Of a stretch of 64,000 nt of DNA, positions 43,044 through 52,541 are shown one piece after another. Source of the stretch: Blastococcus saxobsidens (lineage in GTDB: Bacteria; Actinomycetota; Actinomycetes; Mycobacteriales; Geodermatophilaceae); the NCBI RefSeq assembly GCF_010682065.1, contig NZ_JAAGWG010000007.1:62001-126000 (forward strand). Direction: 5' to 3'. How positions within the stretch are numbered: the stretch's first letter is position 1; every line of letters begins with the position of its first letter. The translations under genes and the position numbers were made by a program. The notes beneath the pieces are model-generated. The model was not told the DNA's origin. It saw only the letters and a program-made list of their open reading frames with translations, and did not search any database.

Positions 43044-44036
43044 ATGGACGAGGACGACGTCCGGGTCCGGCCCAGCCGGCGCGGCTCCCGGCCCCGCACG
43101 CGCACCCGGCCCAGCCACGACGACGCCGTCCCCGGCCTGGTGATCGCCGTGGACCGGGGGCGGATGACCGTCCGCGTCGAAGGCCCCGACGGCGCCCCGG
43201 TCGACGTCACCGCGATGCGGGCGCGGGAGCTCGGCCGGCACGGTGTCGTCGTCGGCGACCGGGTGCGGGTCGTGGGCGACACCAGCGGCCGGACCGACAC
43301 GCTGGCCCGGATCGTCGTCATCGAGGAGCGGGCGACGTCGCTGCGCCGCACCGCCGACGACACCGACCCCACCGAGCGCGTGGTCGTGGCCAACGCCGAC
43401 CTGCTGGTCATCGTCACCGCCGTCACCGACCCCGAGCCGGCGCTGGGCTTCCTGGACCGCTGCCTGGTCGCCGCCTACGCCGGCGGGCTCGAGCCGCTGC
43501 TGTGCCTCACCAAGACCGACCTCGCCTCCGCGCAGCCGCTGCTGGACCGCTACGCCGGCCTGAGCCTGGACGCGGTCCCGATGTCCCGGGAGCTCCCGCT
43601 GGAGGACCTGGTGGGGCGGTTGCGTGACCGGATGAGCGTCTTCGTCGGCCAGTCCGGCGTCGGCAAGTCCACGCTGGTGAACCGGCTGGTGCCCGACGCG
43701 CTGCGGGCCACCGGCGACGTGAGCAAGATCGGCAAGGGCCGGCACACGTCGTCGTCGGCCGTGCTCTTCGACCTGCCCGGTGGTGGGACGGTCATCGACA
43801 CCCCCGGCATCCGCTCGTTCGGGCTGGCCCACGTCACCGCCGACGACGTCCTGTCGGCGTTCGAGGACATCGCCGAGGCGGCGACGGAGTGCCCGCCGCT
43901 GTGCGGGCACACCGCGGAGGACCCGGACTGCGCGCTCGACGCGTGGGCCGCTGCGATGCCGGAGCGCCGGGAGGACCAGCTCCGGGCGCTGCGGGTGCTG
44001 CTCGGCGCGGTGGGCCAGGTCGGCCCCGGCTACTGA
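43044..44036 (+). CDS. rsgA: Ribosome biogenesis GTPase RsgA
   Basis: A 330-residue circularly permuted GTPase that tests the maturing 30S subunit. An N-terminal OB domain (VPGLVIAVDRGRMTVRVEG) precedes LLCLTKTDL (G4), GQSGVGKS at 202-209 (G1), DTPGIRSFG (G3) and the zinc site CPPLCGHTAEDPDCAL. The order G4-G1-G3 is the permuted arrangement. The ATG at 43044 is chosen; a CTG at 43014 overlapping the aroA stop would add ten residues. Confidence 0.94.
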   Translation: MDEDDVRVRPSRRGSRPRTRTRPSHDDAVPGLVIAVDRGRMTVRVEGPDGAPVDVTAMRARELGRHGVVVGDRVRVVGDTSGRTDTLARIVVIEERATSLRRTADDTDPTERVVVANADLLVIVTAVTDPEPALGFLDRCLVAAYAGGLEPLLCLTKTDLASAQPLLDRYAGLSLDAVPMSRELPLEDLVGRLRDRMSVFVGQSGVGKSTLVNRLVPDALRATGDVSKIGKGRHTSSSAVLFDLPGGGTVIDTPGIRSFGLAHVTADDVLSAFEDIAEAATECPPLCGHTAEDPDCALDAWAAAMPERREDQLRALRVLLGAVGQVGPGY

Positions 44037-44038
44037 GA

Positions 44039-44100
44039 GGACCCCGTCCGCCTCACTCGCTCCGCTCGGCGCGAGCCGGTGACGACCGCGTCGCGGTGAG
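44039..44100. repeat. Palindromic element copy 7, degenerate
   Basis: GGACCCCGTCC (44039-44049) begins 2 bp after the rsgA stop, but the inner arms and the distal arm have diverged (CTCACTCGCTCCGCTCGGCG). Confidence 0.55.
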
Positions 44101-44164
44101 CGCCCCGATGCGCACGGACGCGGTCATGACGCACCCGATGGCCGCCCCCGTGCGCATCGGCGCG
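44101..44164. terminator. 17-bp near-perfect inverted repeat
   Basis: CGCCCCGATGCGCACGG (44101-44117) pairs with CCGTGCGCATCGGCGCG (44148-44164) with one mismatch and a 30-nt loop, between convergent genes. Possible bidirectional terminator or protein-binding site. Confidence 0.5.
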
Positions 44165-44174
44165 GTGTCGGGCG

Positions 44175-44711
44175 TCAGACCTCGACGTAGCCGCCGCTGC
44201 GCCAGTAGACGCCGGCGTCGCGGCTGAGCAGCCCCTCGTCGACCAGGTAGCGGCGCAGCGCGGCGACGTCGGGGTGCCAGACGTCGAGCAGCGCGTTGAC
44301 CTCGCGCTCCGGGTACCGGACGCCGGGCTCGAAGACCCGCACCAGGTGGTCGAGCACGACGAGCCGCTTGGCGCGGTGCGCCGGGATCGAGACCAGCCGG
44401 CCGTCGCGGACGAACGCCGAGAGGACGGCGTCCTCGGCCGGGTCGTCCGAGAGCGGCTCGGGCGCGGGAGCGGCCTCGGCGGCGGCGCGCGCGGCGGCCG
44501 CGAACCGGTCGGTGTGCAGCGCCAGCACGTGCCCGTCGCGGTGCACCAGCCCGGCCCGGGCCAGCCGCCGGGCGGCCAGCGCGACCTCCTTGAGACCCAG
44601 GTCGGCGGCCTGCGCCACCTCCTCGATGGTGCCCGCGCCGAGCGCCAGGGCCGCCACCACCTTCAGCCGCACCGGGTCGGCGAGCAGCCCCACGATCGTC
44701 GCTGCGTCCAC
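44175..44711 (-). CDS. ArsR-type winged-helix protein with DUF2087 domain
   Basis: A 178-residue protein. Residues 1-65 are an ArsR-like winged helix (IVGLLADPVRLKVVAALALG, then EVAQAADLGLKEVALAARRL). Residues about 95-178 match DUF2087 (DGRLVSIPAHRAKRLVVLDH, YPEREVNALLDVWHPDVAAL, RRYLVDEGLLSRD). Such fusions are probable transcription regulators; the ligand and targets are unknown and no cysteine metal site is visible. Confidence 0.85.
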   Translation of the reverse strand: MDAATIVGLLADPVRLKVVAALALGAGTIEEVAQAADLGLKEVALAARRLARAGLVHRDGHVLALHTDRFAAAARAAAEAAPAPEPLSDDPAEDAVLSAFVRDGRLVSIPAHRAKRLVVLDHLVRVFEPGVRYPEREVNALLDVWHPDVAALRRYLVDEGLLSRDAGVYWRSGGYVEV

Positions 44712-44764
44712 GTCCCCGACGGTATCCGTGCATCGCCGGGCGGGCGCCGGGTAGGACCCCGACC

Positions 44765-44947
44765 ATGGTGAGCCCCATCGACATCCAGAAGGCCCTGTCC
44801 GGCATGGACTACCCGGCGAGCAAGGACCAGATCGTCCAGCACGCCGAGCAGAACGGCGGCGACGGCGAGGTCCTCGAGGCGCTGAGGAAGATCGACGACC
44901 GGGAGTACGAAGGCCCGAGCGGCGTCAGTTCCGCGGTCTTCGACTGA
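44765..44947 (+). CDS. DUF2795 small protein
   Basis: A 60-residue acidic protein (IDIQKALSGMDYPASKDQIV, then VLEALRKIDDREYEGPSGV) matching the DUF2795 pattern of one small helical domain. These proteins are common in actinobacteria near stress genes; function unknown. ATG at 44765; GTG at 44768 also fits. Ends 22 bp before the hisN start. Confidence 0.82.
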   Translation: MVSPIDIQKALSGMDYPASKDQIVQHAEQNGGDGEVLEALRKIDDREYEGPSGVSSAVFD

Positions 44948-44955
44948 CCGCCCGC

Positions 44956-44961
44956 TAGGTT
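44956..44961 (+). promoter_or_regulatory. -10 hexamer for hisN
   Basis: TAGGTT, 8 nt before the ATG at 44970; supports that start over the GTG at 44964. Confidence 0.6.
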
Positions 44962-44969
44962 GGGTGCCC

Positions 44970-45782
44970 ATGACGTCGGGTCGGGGCTTTTCAGAGGACA
45001 TGCGGCTGGCACACGTGCTGGCTGACCAGGCGGACTCGATCAGCATGGACCGGTTCAAGGCGCAGGACCTGACCGTCGACACCAAGCCCGATCTCACGCC
45101 GGTCACCGACGCCGACCGGGCGGTCGAGGAGCAGTTGCGGATCACGCTGAGCCGGGCCCGCACCCGGGACGCCGTCATGGGCGAGGAGTTCGGCACCACC
45201 GGGCACGGTTCCCGTCGCTGGATCCTCGACCCGATCGACGGCACGAAGAACTTCGTCCGCGGCGTTCCGGTGTGGGCGACGCTGATCGCGCTGGTCGACG
45301 GCGACGAGCCGGTCGTCGGGCTGGTGTCGGCGCCGGCGCTCAACCGGCGCTGGTGGGCGGCCAAGGACGTCGGCGCCTGGACCGGGCGGCGGCTGGAGTC
45401 GGCCACCCGCTGCTCCGTGTCGGACGTCGGCGCGATCGGTGACGCGAGCCTCAGCTACTCCAGCCTGTCGGGCTGGGAGGAGCGCGGGCTCCTCGACGGG
45501 TTCCTCGACCTCACCCGGTCGGTCTGGCGCACCCGCGCCTACGGCGACTTCTGGAGCTACGTGCTGCTGGCCGAGGGCTCGGTGGACATCGCCTGCGAGC
45601 CCGAGGTCTCGCTCTGGGACCTGGCGGCGCTCGACGTCATCGTGCGGGAGGCCGGCGGCCGGTTCACCGACGTGACGGGCGCTCCGGGGCCCGCGGGCGG
45701 CAGCGCGCTGGCCACCAACGGCAAGCTGCACGACGCCGCGCTGGGGCTGCTCCGGCCCCCGGTCCGGCCCACCGCCGTCTGA
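44970..45782 (+). CDS. hisN: Histidinol-phosphatase, inositol monophosphatase family
   Basis: A 270-residue magnesium phosphatase. DLTPVTDADRAVEEQLR (about 37-53), GEEFG with the metal Glu near 72, ILDPIDGTKNFVRG (about 86-99, the family's DPxDGT metal site) and EVSLWDLAALDVIVREAGG (about 210-228) are all present. Sequence wording such as KNFVRGVPVWATLIAL is typical of actinobacterial HisN, which removes phosphate from histidinol phosphate. Other his genes are not in the window. Confidence 0.9.
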   Translation: MTSGRGFSEDMRLAHVLADQADSISMDRFKAQDLTVDTKPDLTPVTDADRAVEEQLRITLSRARTRDAVMGEEFGTTGHGSRRWILDPIDGTKNFVRGVPVWATLIALVDGDEPVVGLVSAPALNRRWWAAKDVGAWTGRRLESATRCSVSDVGAIGDASLSYSSLSGWEERGLLDGFLDLTRSVWRTRAYGDFWSYVLLAEGSVDIACEPEVSLWDLAALDVIVREAGGRFTDVTGAPGPAGGSALATNGKLHDAALGLLRPPVRPTAV

Positions 45783-45806
45783 CGGCGGCGGACCGGACCG
45801 GTCGGG

Positions 45807-45989
45807 TCAGTGCCCGGGGCCCGAGCCCGTGCCGCGGCCGCGCTGGACACGCCGGCGGACGTCGTCGATCTTCGCCCGGGTCTTCGGGTCCTTGGCCAGC
45901 TCCTGCGCCTTGGCCGTGGCCTGCGCGATCGCCTGCTTGCCCTTGGGGCTGTTGGCCAGCTGGACGACCTTGTTGAACAGCGACGCCAT
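45807..45989 (-). CDS. Small basic helical protein, unknown
   Basis: A 60-residue protein, ASLFNKVVQLANSPKGKQAI followed by a Lys/Arg/Ala-rich helix and a Gly-rich tail. No known domain. Similar short basic proteins are widespread in actinobacteria and may bind nucleic acid, but nothing proves it. The ATG at 45989 has GGGAGAGGGG before it. Confidence 0.65.
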   Translation of the reverse strand: MASLFNKVVQLANSPKGKQAIAQATAKAQELAKDPKTRAKIDDVRRRVQRGRGTGSGPGH

Positions 45990-46075
45990 GGTGAGCCCCT
46001 CTCCCTCGCCGGGACCGTGGTCGGCCCCGCTGATGGATGAACGCTTCCCCCGGCGACGGCGTTCCATGCCGCCGG

Positions 46076-47416
46076 TCAGGCCCGCGGCTCCACCAGCGGC
46101 CCGATCTCGCGCTCGGGCAGCACGTCGCGTGCCACCCCGCGCGCGGCCAGCAGGGCCGCTCCGACGGCCGAGGCGCTGCGCATCCGGAGGTGGCGCACGG
46201 GGCGACCGAGCTCGTCGGCGAGCAACTGCTGGACGACGAGCGCCCGCGCCCCTCCACCCGTGAGCAGCACCGGCGCGCCGTCCTCCGGCGGCTCCAGCAG
46301 CGCGCCGGCCGCACCGATCGCGCGCACGACCCCCTCGACAGCGGCCCGCGCGAGGTGCGCCCGCGTGGTGGCCGCACCCAGCCCGTCCCAGCCGCCCCGG
46401 TCCTCCGGGCGCGCGATCCCCCCGCGCTCGCCGGTCAGGAACGGCCGGAAGACCGCTCCCCCGGCGTCCGGCACCGACGCCGCGGCCTCGAACAGCTCGG
46501 GCCACGACAGGCCGAGGACCACGCACACCCACGCCCACGCCGAGCCGCCGTTGCGCAGCGCCGCCATCGCGTACCAGCCCTCGCCGGCGTCGGCGTAGCC
46601 GTGCACCGGCGGGTCGTCGGCCGGCTCGGGCGTCCACCCGGAACGCAGCACCTGCACACCGGTGCCGAGGTTGACCTGCATTCCGTCGACCGTGCCGGCG
46701 GCCAGCAGCGCCAGCGGCGTGTCGGCGGCGCCCACCACGACGGGGACGTCCCCACCGGCCAGCGGCGCGGTGCCGATGACCTCCGCAGCGGGCCGGACGC
46801 CGGGCAGCAGGTCGAAGGGGATCCCGGCCGCGCGGGCCGCCGCGCCCGACCAGGCGTCGACCGGGACGTCCCAGAGCAGCGTGCCGGAGGCGTCGCTGCG
46901 ATCGGTGACCAGCGGCCCGTCGGGGACGAGCGAGGCGCGGAGGGCGTCCTTGGGGAGCAGCACCTTGGCCGCACGCGCCACCGCCACCGGCTCGTGCGCC
47001 GCCAGCCAGGCGACCATCGGCCCGGTCATGCCCGGGACGAGGGGGTTGGCCAGCGCGGCGCGGTCGTCCCGCCGCAACCGGCGCCACGAGGCCAGCTCCG
47101 CGCCGGCCCGGGAGTCCGGCCACAGCAGCGCCGGGTGCACGGCACGCCCGGCGGCGTCGACCAGCACGGCGCCGTGCATCTGCCCGGAGAGCCCCAGGGC
47201 CTGCACCGCAGCCCCGTCCAACGCCGGGCCCAGCTCGGCGAGGGCGGTGTCGAACGCCCGGCGCCAGACCGCGACGTCGATCTCGGCCCGGTCCGGCGCG
47301 GGCCGGTCGTGGTCGTAGCCGGCTTCGGCCTCGGCGACCACCGCGCCGCCGTCCTCCAGCGCGACCAGCTTCAGGCCGCTCGTGCCCAGGTCGGCGCCGA
47401 GGAACACGTCCCGCAC
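46076..47416 (-). CDS. FGGY-family carbohydrate kinase (xylulokinase-like)
   Basis: A 446-residue sugar kinase. FLGADLGTSGLKLVALE (about 4-20) is the phosphate-1 loop, LGLSGQMHGAVLVD near 78-91 contains the QMHG motif of xylulokinases, LLWPDSRAGAEL near 99 follows, and LLTGGGARALVVQQLLADEL near 375 is the adenosine region. The catalytic Asp lies in the region GAADTPLALLAAG. It probably phosphorylates D-xylulose or a related ketose. It starts 8 bp after the aldo/keto reductase stop, suggesting joint sugar metabolism. Confidence 0.88.
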   Translation of the reverse strand: MRDVFLGADLGTSGLKLVALEDGGAVVAEAEAGYDHDRPAPDRAEIDVAVWRRAFDTALAELGPALDGAAVQALGLSGQMHGAVLVDAAGRAVHPALLWPDSRAGAELASWRRLRRDDRAALANPLVPGMTGPMVAWLAAHEPVAVARAAKVLLPKDALRASLVPDGPLVTDRSDASGTLLWDVPVDAWSGAAARAAGIPFDLLPGVRPAAEVIGTAPLAGGDVPVVVGAADTPLALLAAGTVDGMQVNLGTGVQVLRSGWTPEPADDPPVHGYADAGEGWYAMAALRNGGSAWAWVCVVLGLSWPELFEAAASVPDAGGAVFRPFLTGERGGIARPEDRGGWDGLGAATTRAHLARAAVEGVVRAIGAAGALLEPPEDGAPVLLTGGGARALVVQQLLADELGRPVRHLRMRSASAVGAALLAARGVARDVLPEREIGPLVEPRA

Positions 47417-47424
47417 GGCGCCGG

Positions 47425-48456
47425 TCAGCGTTCCGGGCTGTCGCCGTAGGTGTAACCGGCGTCGGGGTACCGGGTGCCGAGGACCGCGTCCGGGCCGGTG
47501 ATCGCGTCCAGCCGGGCCAGGTCGTCGGCGGTCAGCTCGATGGCCGCAGCCCCGGCGTTCTCCTCCAGGTACGAGCGCCGCTTGGTGCCCGGGATCGGGA
47601 CGACGTCCGCCCCCTGCGCCATGACCCAGGCCAGCGCCAGCTGCCCCGGGGTGGCCCCCTTCTCGGCCGCGAGCTCGCGGACCGCGTCGACCAGCCGGAG
47701 GTTGGCCTGGAACGCCTCCCCCTGGAAGCGGGGGTGGTCCTTGCGGAAGTCGTCGTCGCCGAAGTCGTCCGGGGTGGTGATCGCGCCGGTGAGGAAGCCG
47801 CGGCCGAGCGGGCTGAACGGCACGATCCCGATGCCGTGCTCCCGCGCGACACCGAGGACCGTGTCTCCGCCCGCCCCACCACCCCCAGCCACTTCCAGGT
47901 CGCGCGTCCACAGCGACCACTCGCTCTGCAGCGCCGCGATCGGGTGCACGGCCACCGCGCGGCGGAGGGAGGCGGCCGACGCCTCCGACAGCCCGAGGTG
48001 CCGCACCTTCCCCTGCTCGACCAGCTCGGCCATCGCGCCCACCGTGTCCTCGATCGGCACCCGGGGGTCGACCCGGTGCTGGTAGTAGAGGTCGATCACG
48101 TCGACCCCCAGCCGGCGCAGGCTCGCCTCCGCGCAGACCCGCACGTTCTCCGGGCGGCCGTCGATCCGCATGCCGCCGTCGGCCGTGCGCGAGAGGGAGA
48201 ACTTGGTGGCCAGCTGCACCTCGTCCCGCCGGCCCGCGATCGCCTCCCCGACCAGCTGCTCGTTGTGGCCGTCGCCGTAGACGTCCGAGGTGTCGAGGAA
48301 GGTGACACCGAGGTCCAGCGCACGGTGGATCGTCGCGATCGACTCGCCGCGGCTCGCCGTCCCGTAGCTCTGGCTCATGCCCATGCAGCCCAGGCCGAGG
48401 GTGGAGACGGTCAGACCGCCGAGGGTGCGGGTGCCGAGCGGGGTGGTCGAGGTCAT
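47425..48456 (-). CDS. Aldo/keto reductase
   Basis: A 343-residue NADPH-dependent oxidoreductase of the AKR11/AKR13 style. The tetrad is visible: [11 protein letters not shown] supplies Asp and Tyr (about 53-60), LATKFSLS the Lys near 85 and YYQHRVDP the His near 124. [13 protein letters not shown] (near 213) and [13 protein letters not shown] (near 290) are the cofactor contacts. It precedes the sugar kinase, so reduction of a sugar or aldehyde intermediate is plausible. Confidence 0.9.
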   Translation of the reverse strand: MTSTTPLGTRTLGGLTVSTLGLGCMGMSQSYGTASRGESIATIHRALDLGVTFLDTSDVYGDGHNEQLVGEAIAGRRDEVQLATKFSLSRTADGGMRIDGRPENVRVCAEASLRRLGVDVIDLYYQHRVDPRVPIEDTVGAMAELVEQGKVRHLGLSEASAASLRRAVAVHPIAALQSEWSLWTRDLEVAGGGGAGGDTVLGVAREHGIGIVPFSPLGRGFLTGAITTPDDFGDDDFRKDHPRFQGEAFQANLRLVDAVRELAAEKGATPGQLALAWVMAQGADVVPIPGTKRRSYLEENAGAAAIELTADDLARLDAITGPDAVLGTRYPDAGYTYGDSPER

Positions 48457-48575
48457 GCCCGCATCCTCGCCCCCGGGTTCCGGCCGCCGCCACCGCCGGG
48501 GCGCCCCGTGGGCCGGTCTGGTGGGATGGTCGGGTCGGGGCGCCGGAGGTCGGCGCCCGCGAGGAGGGCAACCCC

Positions 48576-49970
48576 GTGCAGTACGCCGAGTCCGTCGTCG
48601 ACCTGGTCGGCAACACCCCGCTGGTCAAGCTGTCGTCGGTGACGCGCCACCTGGGTCCCGACGCGCCGCTGGTGCTGGCGAAGGTCGAGTACCTCAACCC
48701 CGGTGGTTCGGTGAAGGACCGCATCGCGGTGCGCATGGTCGACGCCGCCGAGGAGGCGGGCCTGCTGGAGCCGGGCGGCACGATCATCGAGCCGACCAGC
48801 GGGAACACCGGCATCGGCCTGGCCCTCGTCGCCCAGCAGCGCGGCTACAAGTGCATCTTCATCTGCCCCGACAAGGTCGGCCAGGAGAAGATCAACGTCC
48901 TCAAGGCCTACGGCGCCGAGGTCGTCGTCTGCCCCACGGCGGTCGACCCGAGCGACCCGCGCTCCTACTACTCGGTGTCCGACCGGCTGGCCCGCGAGAC
49001 GCCCGGCGGCTGGAAGCCCGACCAGTACTCGAACCCGAACAACCCGCGCTCGCACTACGAGACGACCGGTCCGGAGATCTGGGCGCAGACCGAGGGCCGG
49101 ATCACCCACTTCGTGACCGGGGCCGGCACCGGCGGCACGATCAGCGGCGTCGGCCGCTACCTCAAGGAGCAGTCCGGCGGGCGGGTGCAGGTCATCGGCG
49201 CCGACCCGGAGGGCTCGGTGTACTCCGGCGGCACCGGCCGCCCGTACCTGGTCGAGGGCGTCGGCGAGGACTTCTGGCCCTCGACCTACGACCAGGAGGT
49301 GGCCGACGAGATCGTCGCCGTCTCCGACGGCGACTCCTTCGCCATGACCCGGCGGCTGGCCCGCGAGGAGGGGCTGCTGGTGGGCGGCTCCTGCGGCATG
49401 GCGGTCGTCGCCGCGCTGAAGGTCGCCGAGCGGCTGACCAAGGACGACGTCCTGGTGGTCCTGCTCCCCGACGGCGGCCGCGGCTACCTCAACAAGATCT
49501 TCAACGACACCTGGATGGCCGACTACGGCTTCCTGGAGGCCACCGGCGGCGAGACGGTCGGCGAGCTCCTCGAGGCCAAGGGCGGCAGCACCCCGACGCT
49601 GGTGCACACCCATCCCAACGAGACCGTCCGCGACGCCATCGACATCCTCCGCGAGTACGGCGTCAGCCAGCTCCCCGTCGTCCGGGCCGAGCCGCCCGTG
49701 ACCGCCGGCGAGGTCGTCGGCTCGATCGACGAGAAGACGCTGCTCGACGCGCTGTTCGCCGGCCGCGCCTCGCTGGCCGACCGGGTGGAGAAGCACATGT
49801 CGCCGCCGCTGCCGATCGTCGGCTCCGGCGAGGGGGTGCACGCGGCGGTGGCCCAGCTCGGCTCGGCCGACGCGCTGCTCGTGCACGTCGACGGCAAGCC
49901 CGCCGGCGTGGTCACCCGGCAGGACGTGCTCGGGCACCTCGCCGGCCTCGCGCCTACCGTCGGCTCATGA
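48576..49970 (+). CDS. cbs: Cystathionine beta-synthase
   Basis: A 464-residue PLP enzyme that condenses serine and homocysteine. [11 protein letters not shown] places the Schiff-base Lys at 47, [20 protein letters not shown] (about 71-90) binds the substrate carboxylate, and [17 protein letters not shown] (near 188) binds the cofactor phosphate. Residues about 335-464 form a Bateman domain with two CBS motifs ([12 protein letters not shown] and [20 protein letters not shown]). GTG start with GAGGAGGG upstream. Its stop overlaps metB (ATGA), completing the transsulfuration pair. Confidence 0.95.
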   Translation: MQYAESVVDLVGNTPLVKLSSVTRHLGPDAPLVLAKVEYLNPGGSVKDRIAVRMVDAAEEAGLLEPGGTIIEPTSGNTGIGLALVAQQRGYKCIFICPDKVGQEKINVLKAYGAEVVVCPTAVDPSDPRSYYSVSDRLARETPGGWKPDQYSNPNNPRSHYETTGPEIWAQTEGRITHFVTGAGTGGTISGVGRYLKEQSGGRVQVIGADPEGSVYSGGTGRPYLVEGVGEDFWPSTYDQEVADEIVAVSDGDSFAMTRRLAREEGLLVGGSCGMAVVAALKVAERLTKDDVLVVLLPDGGRGYLNKIFNDTWMADYGFLEATGGETVGELLEAKGGSTPTLVHTHPNETVRDAIDILREYGVSQLPVVRAEPPVTAGEVVGSIDEKTLLDALFAGRASLADRVEKHMSPPLPIVGSGEGVHAAVAQLGSADALLVHVDGKPAGVVTRQDVLGHLAGLAPTVGS

Positions 49971-51118
49971 GCCGCCTCGACGAGCAGGGCTTCAACACCC
50001 GTGCCATCCACGCCGGGCAGGAGCCCGACCCGGCGACCGGCGCGGTCATCCCGCCGGTGCACCTGACGACGACCTACAAGCAGGACGGCGTCGGCGGGCT
50101 GCGCGGCGGCTACGAGTACAGCCGCAGCGGCAACCCCACGCGCGATGCCCTGCACGAGGCGCTGGCCTCCCTCGAGGAGGGCGTCCGGGCGCTGGCGTTC
50201 GCCTCGGGTCTCGCGGCGGAGGACACGCTCCTGCGCACGGTCTGCCGCTCCGGCGACCACGTCGTCCTCGGCGGTGACGCGTACGGCGGCACGTTCCGGC
50301 TGATCTCCCGCGTGCTGTCGGAGTGGGGGCTGGAGTACACCCCCGTCCCCCTGGACGACCCCGACGCGGTGCGGGCGGCCATGCGGCCGACGACGCGGGC
50401 CATCTGGTGCGAGACGCCGAGCAACCCGCTGCTCAACATCACCGACATCGCGCGGACGGCGGAGATCGCCCACGAGGCCGGCGCGCTGCTCGTCGTCGAC
50501 AACACCTTCGCCTCGCCCTACCTGCAGCGACCGCTCACGCTGGGCGCGGACGTCGTCGTCCACTCCACGACGAAGTACCTGGGCGGGCACTCCGACGTCG
50601 TCGGCGGGGCCCTGGTCACCAGCGACGCGGACCTGGGCGAGCGACTCGCCTACAACCACAACGCGATGGGTGCGGTGGCGAGCCCGTTCGACTCCTGGCT
50701 GGTGCTGCGCAGCCTCAAGACGCTCGGCGTCCGGGTGGACCGGCACTGCGCGAACGCCGCCCGGATCGCGGAGTTCCTGCTCGACCACCCGGCTGTGGCC
50801 TCGGTGCTCTACCCCGGCCTGCCCGACCACCCCGGGCACGCGGTCGCAGCGTCGCAGATGTCCGGGTTCGGCGGGATGGTGTCCTTCCGGCTGCGGGACG
50901 GCGAGGACGCGGCGCTGAAGGTCTGCGAGCGGACGAAGCTCTTCACCCTGGCCGAGTCGCTGGGCGGCGTCGAGTCGCTCATCGAGCACCCGGGGCGGAT
51001 GACCCACGCCAGCGCGGCCGGGTCCCCGCTGGAGGTGCCGGCCGACCTCGTCCGGCTCTCGGTCGGCATCGAGGACGTCGAGGACCTGCTCGTCGACCTC
51101 GAGCAGGCGCTGAGCTGA
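49967..51118 (+). CDS. metB: Cystathionine gamma-synthase / gamma-lyase
   Basis: A 383-residue PLP enzyme of the Cys/Met metabolism family. FNTRAIHAGQEPDPATGAV opens it, YEYSRSGNPTRDALHEALAS near 46 binds cofactor, VVDNTFASPYLQRPL near 175 and HSTTKYLGGHSDVVGG place the Lys at 203. GGMVSFRLRDGEDAA and SLGGVESLIEHPGRMTHAS end the fold. With cbs it can run transsulfuration in either direction. Coupled to cbs by a 4-bp overlap. Confidence 0.94.
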   Translation: MSRLDEQGFNTRAIHAGQEPDPATGAVIPPVHLTTTYKQDGVGGLRGGYEYSRSGNPTRDALHEALASLEEGVRALAFASGLAAEDTLLRTVCRSGDHVVLGGDAYGGTFRLISRVLSEWGLEYTPVPLDDPDAVRAAMRPTTRAIWCETPSNPLLNITDIARTAEIAHEAGALLVVDNTFASPYLQRPLTLGADVVVHSTTKYLGGHSDVVGGALVTSDADLGERLAYNHNAMGAVASPFDSWLVLRSLKTLGVRVDRHCANAARIAEFLLDHPAVASVLYPGLPDHPGHAVAASQMSGFGGMVSFRLRDGEDAALKVCERTKLFTLAESLGGVESLIEHPGRMTHASAAGSPLEVPADLVRLSVGIEDVEDLLVDLEQALS

Positions 51119-51122
51119 CCCC

Positions 51123-51671
51123 ATGACCGCGGGGTACACGATCCGGCCGGTGCGGGCGGACGAGTGGCGCGAGGCCAGGGCGCTGCGCCTCGCGGCGCTC
51201 ACCGACGAGGCGGCGGGCATCGCCTTCCTCGAGACGTACGACGAGGCGGTCGTGCGCCCGGACGATTTCTGGCAGGAGCGCACGGCGAGGTCGTCCTCCG
51301 ACGCCGGCCCCGAGGCGGACGTCCGCCAGTTCGTCGCGGTGGCCGACGACGGCACCTGGGTCGGCACCGCAGCCGCACTCGTCGAGAAGGCCGGCACCGA
51401 GGACTACTCCGGCGAGACCATCGCGCAGGACGCCGGACACGTGGTGGCTGTGTACCTGCACCCCGACCACCGCGGCCGCGGCGTGATGGAGGACCTCTTC
51501 GACGCCGCCACGGGCTGGTTCCGGGAGCGCGGACTCCGACGCGCCCGACTGCACGTGCACGAGGACAACGCCCGCGCCGAGCGCTTCTACGCGCGATACG
51601 GCTTCCGGCCCACCGGCGAGGGCTTCGACGGCCCGCACGGGTGGGAGCGGGAGATGGTCCTGCCGCTCTGA
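51123..51671 (+). CDS. GNAT N-acetyltransferase
   Basis: A 182-residue acetyltransferase. VVAVYLHPDHRGRGVMEDLF (about 108-127) is the acetyl-CoA site with R-G-R-G, and ARLHVHEDNARAERFYARYG (about 141-160) the C-terminal block. The ATG is 4 bp after the metB stop, so it is probably in the cbs-metB operon; a thiol or amine substrate is possible but unproven. Confidence 0.86.
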   Translation: MTAGYTIRPVRADEWREARALRLAALTDEAAGIAFLETYDEAVVRPDDFWQERTARSSSDAGPEADVRQFVAVADDGTWVGTAAALVEKAGTEDYSGETIAQDAGHVVAVYLHPDHRGRGVMEDLFDAATGWFRERGLRRARLHVHEDNARAERFYARYGFRPTGEGFDGPHGWEREMVLPL

Positions 51672-51691
51672 GCCATCCCGGGCTCGACGGG

Positions 51692-51740
51692 TCATACGAA
51701 CTCGGGGTGATCAGCGGGCGATGACCACGAGTTCGCATGA
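51692..51740. terminator. Inverted repeat between convergent genes
   Basis: TCATACGAACTCG (51692-51704) pairs with CGAGTTCGCATGA (51728-51740) with one mismatch and a 23-nt loop. Confidence 0.55.
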
Positions 51741-51749
51741 CTCGGTCGA

Positions 51750-52520
51750 TCAGCGCGGCGCGGTCAGGATCCTGGGGCCGTCCTCGGTGACGGCGACGGT
51801 GTGCTCCACGTGGGCGGCGCGGCTGCCGTCGGCGCTGCGCAGCGTCCAGCCGTCGGCGTCGACGGTGTAGTCGTCGCTGCCACCGGCGAGGAACCACGGC
51901 TCGATCGCGATCACCAGCCCGGCGCGCAGCGGCACACCACGGCCAGGACGGCCCTCGTTCGGCACCGACGGCGCCTCGTGCATCGAGCGGCCGACCCCGT
52001 GGCCGCCCTGGTCGGTGTTGATGCCGCAGCCGCCGGCCCGGCCGACGGACCCGATCGCGGCGGAGATGTCGCCGACCCGGTTGCCGACGACGGCCGCTGC
52101 GATGCCCGCCGCCAGCGCCCGCTCGGTGGTGGCGACCAGCGCCAGGTCCTCCGGGCGCGGGGTGCCGATCGGGTAGGTCATCGCCGCGTCGCCGACCCAG
52201 CCGTCGAGGGTGGCGCCGGCGTCCACGCTGAGCAGGTCGCCGTCCTCCAGCACCTCCGGCGTCGGGATGCCGTGCAGGGCGACGTCGTTGACCGACAGGC
52301 AGAGCACCCCCGGGAACGGGGGGGTCGTCGACAGCGGCGCGTAGCCGAGGAACGGCGACGACGCACCGGCGTCGGCCAGGACGTCGCGGGCGATGGCGTC
52401 GAGCCGGGTCAGCCGGACCCCGGGCGCCGCGGCGGCGCGCACGGCGGCGTGCATGTCGGCGACGACCGCGCCGGCGGCCCGCATGGCGTCCAGCTCGCCG
52501 GGGGTGCGCAGCTCGATCAC
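51750..52520 (-). CDS. map: Methionine aminopeptidase, type I
   Basis: A 256-residue metalloprotease that removes initiator Met. The substrate His is in DVALHGIP (near 82), the metal ligands are in LLSVDAGATLDGWVGDAAM (Asp pair near 97 and 108), QGGHGVGRSMHEAP (His near 171), AIEPWFLAGG (Glu near 203) and AHVEHTVAV (Glu near 236). Four residues longer than the common type I core. GTG start with GAGGAGG before it. Divergent from the XRE gene through a repeat-containing gap. Confidence 0.94.
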   Translation of the reverse strand: MIELRTPGELDAMRAAGAVVADMHAAVRAAAAPGVRLTRLDAIARDVLADAGASSPFLGYAPLSTTPPFPGVLCLSVNDVALHGIPTPEVLEDGDLLSVDAGATLDGWVGDAAMTYPIGTPRPEDLALVATTERALAAGIAAAVVGNRVGDISAAIGSVGRAGGCGINTDQGGHGVGRSMHEAPSVPNEGRPGRGVPLRAGLVIAIEPWFLAGGSDDYTVDADGWTLRSADGSRAAHVEHTVAVTEDGPRILTAPR

Positions 52521-52541
52521 GGTGTCCTCCTCGCAGCTACC

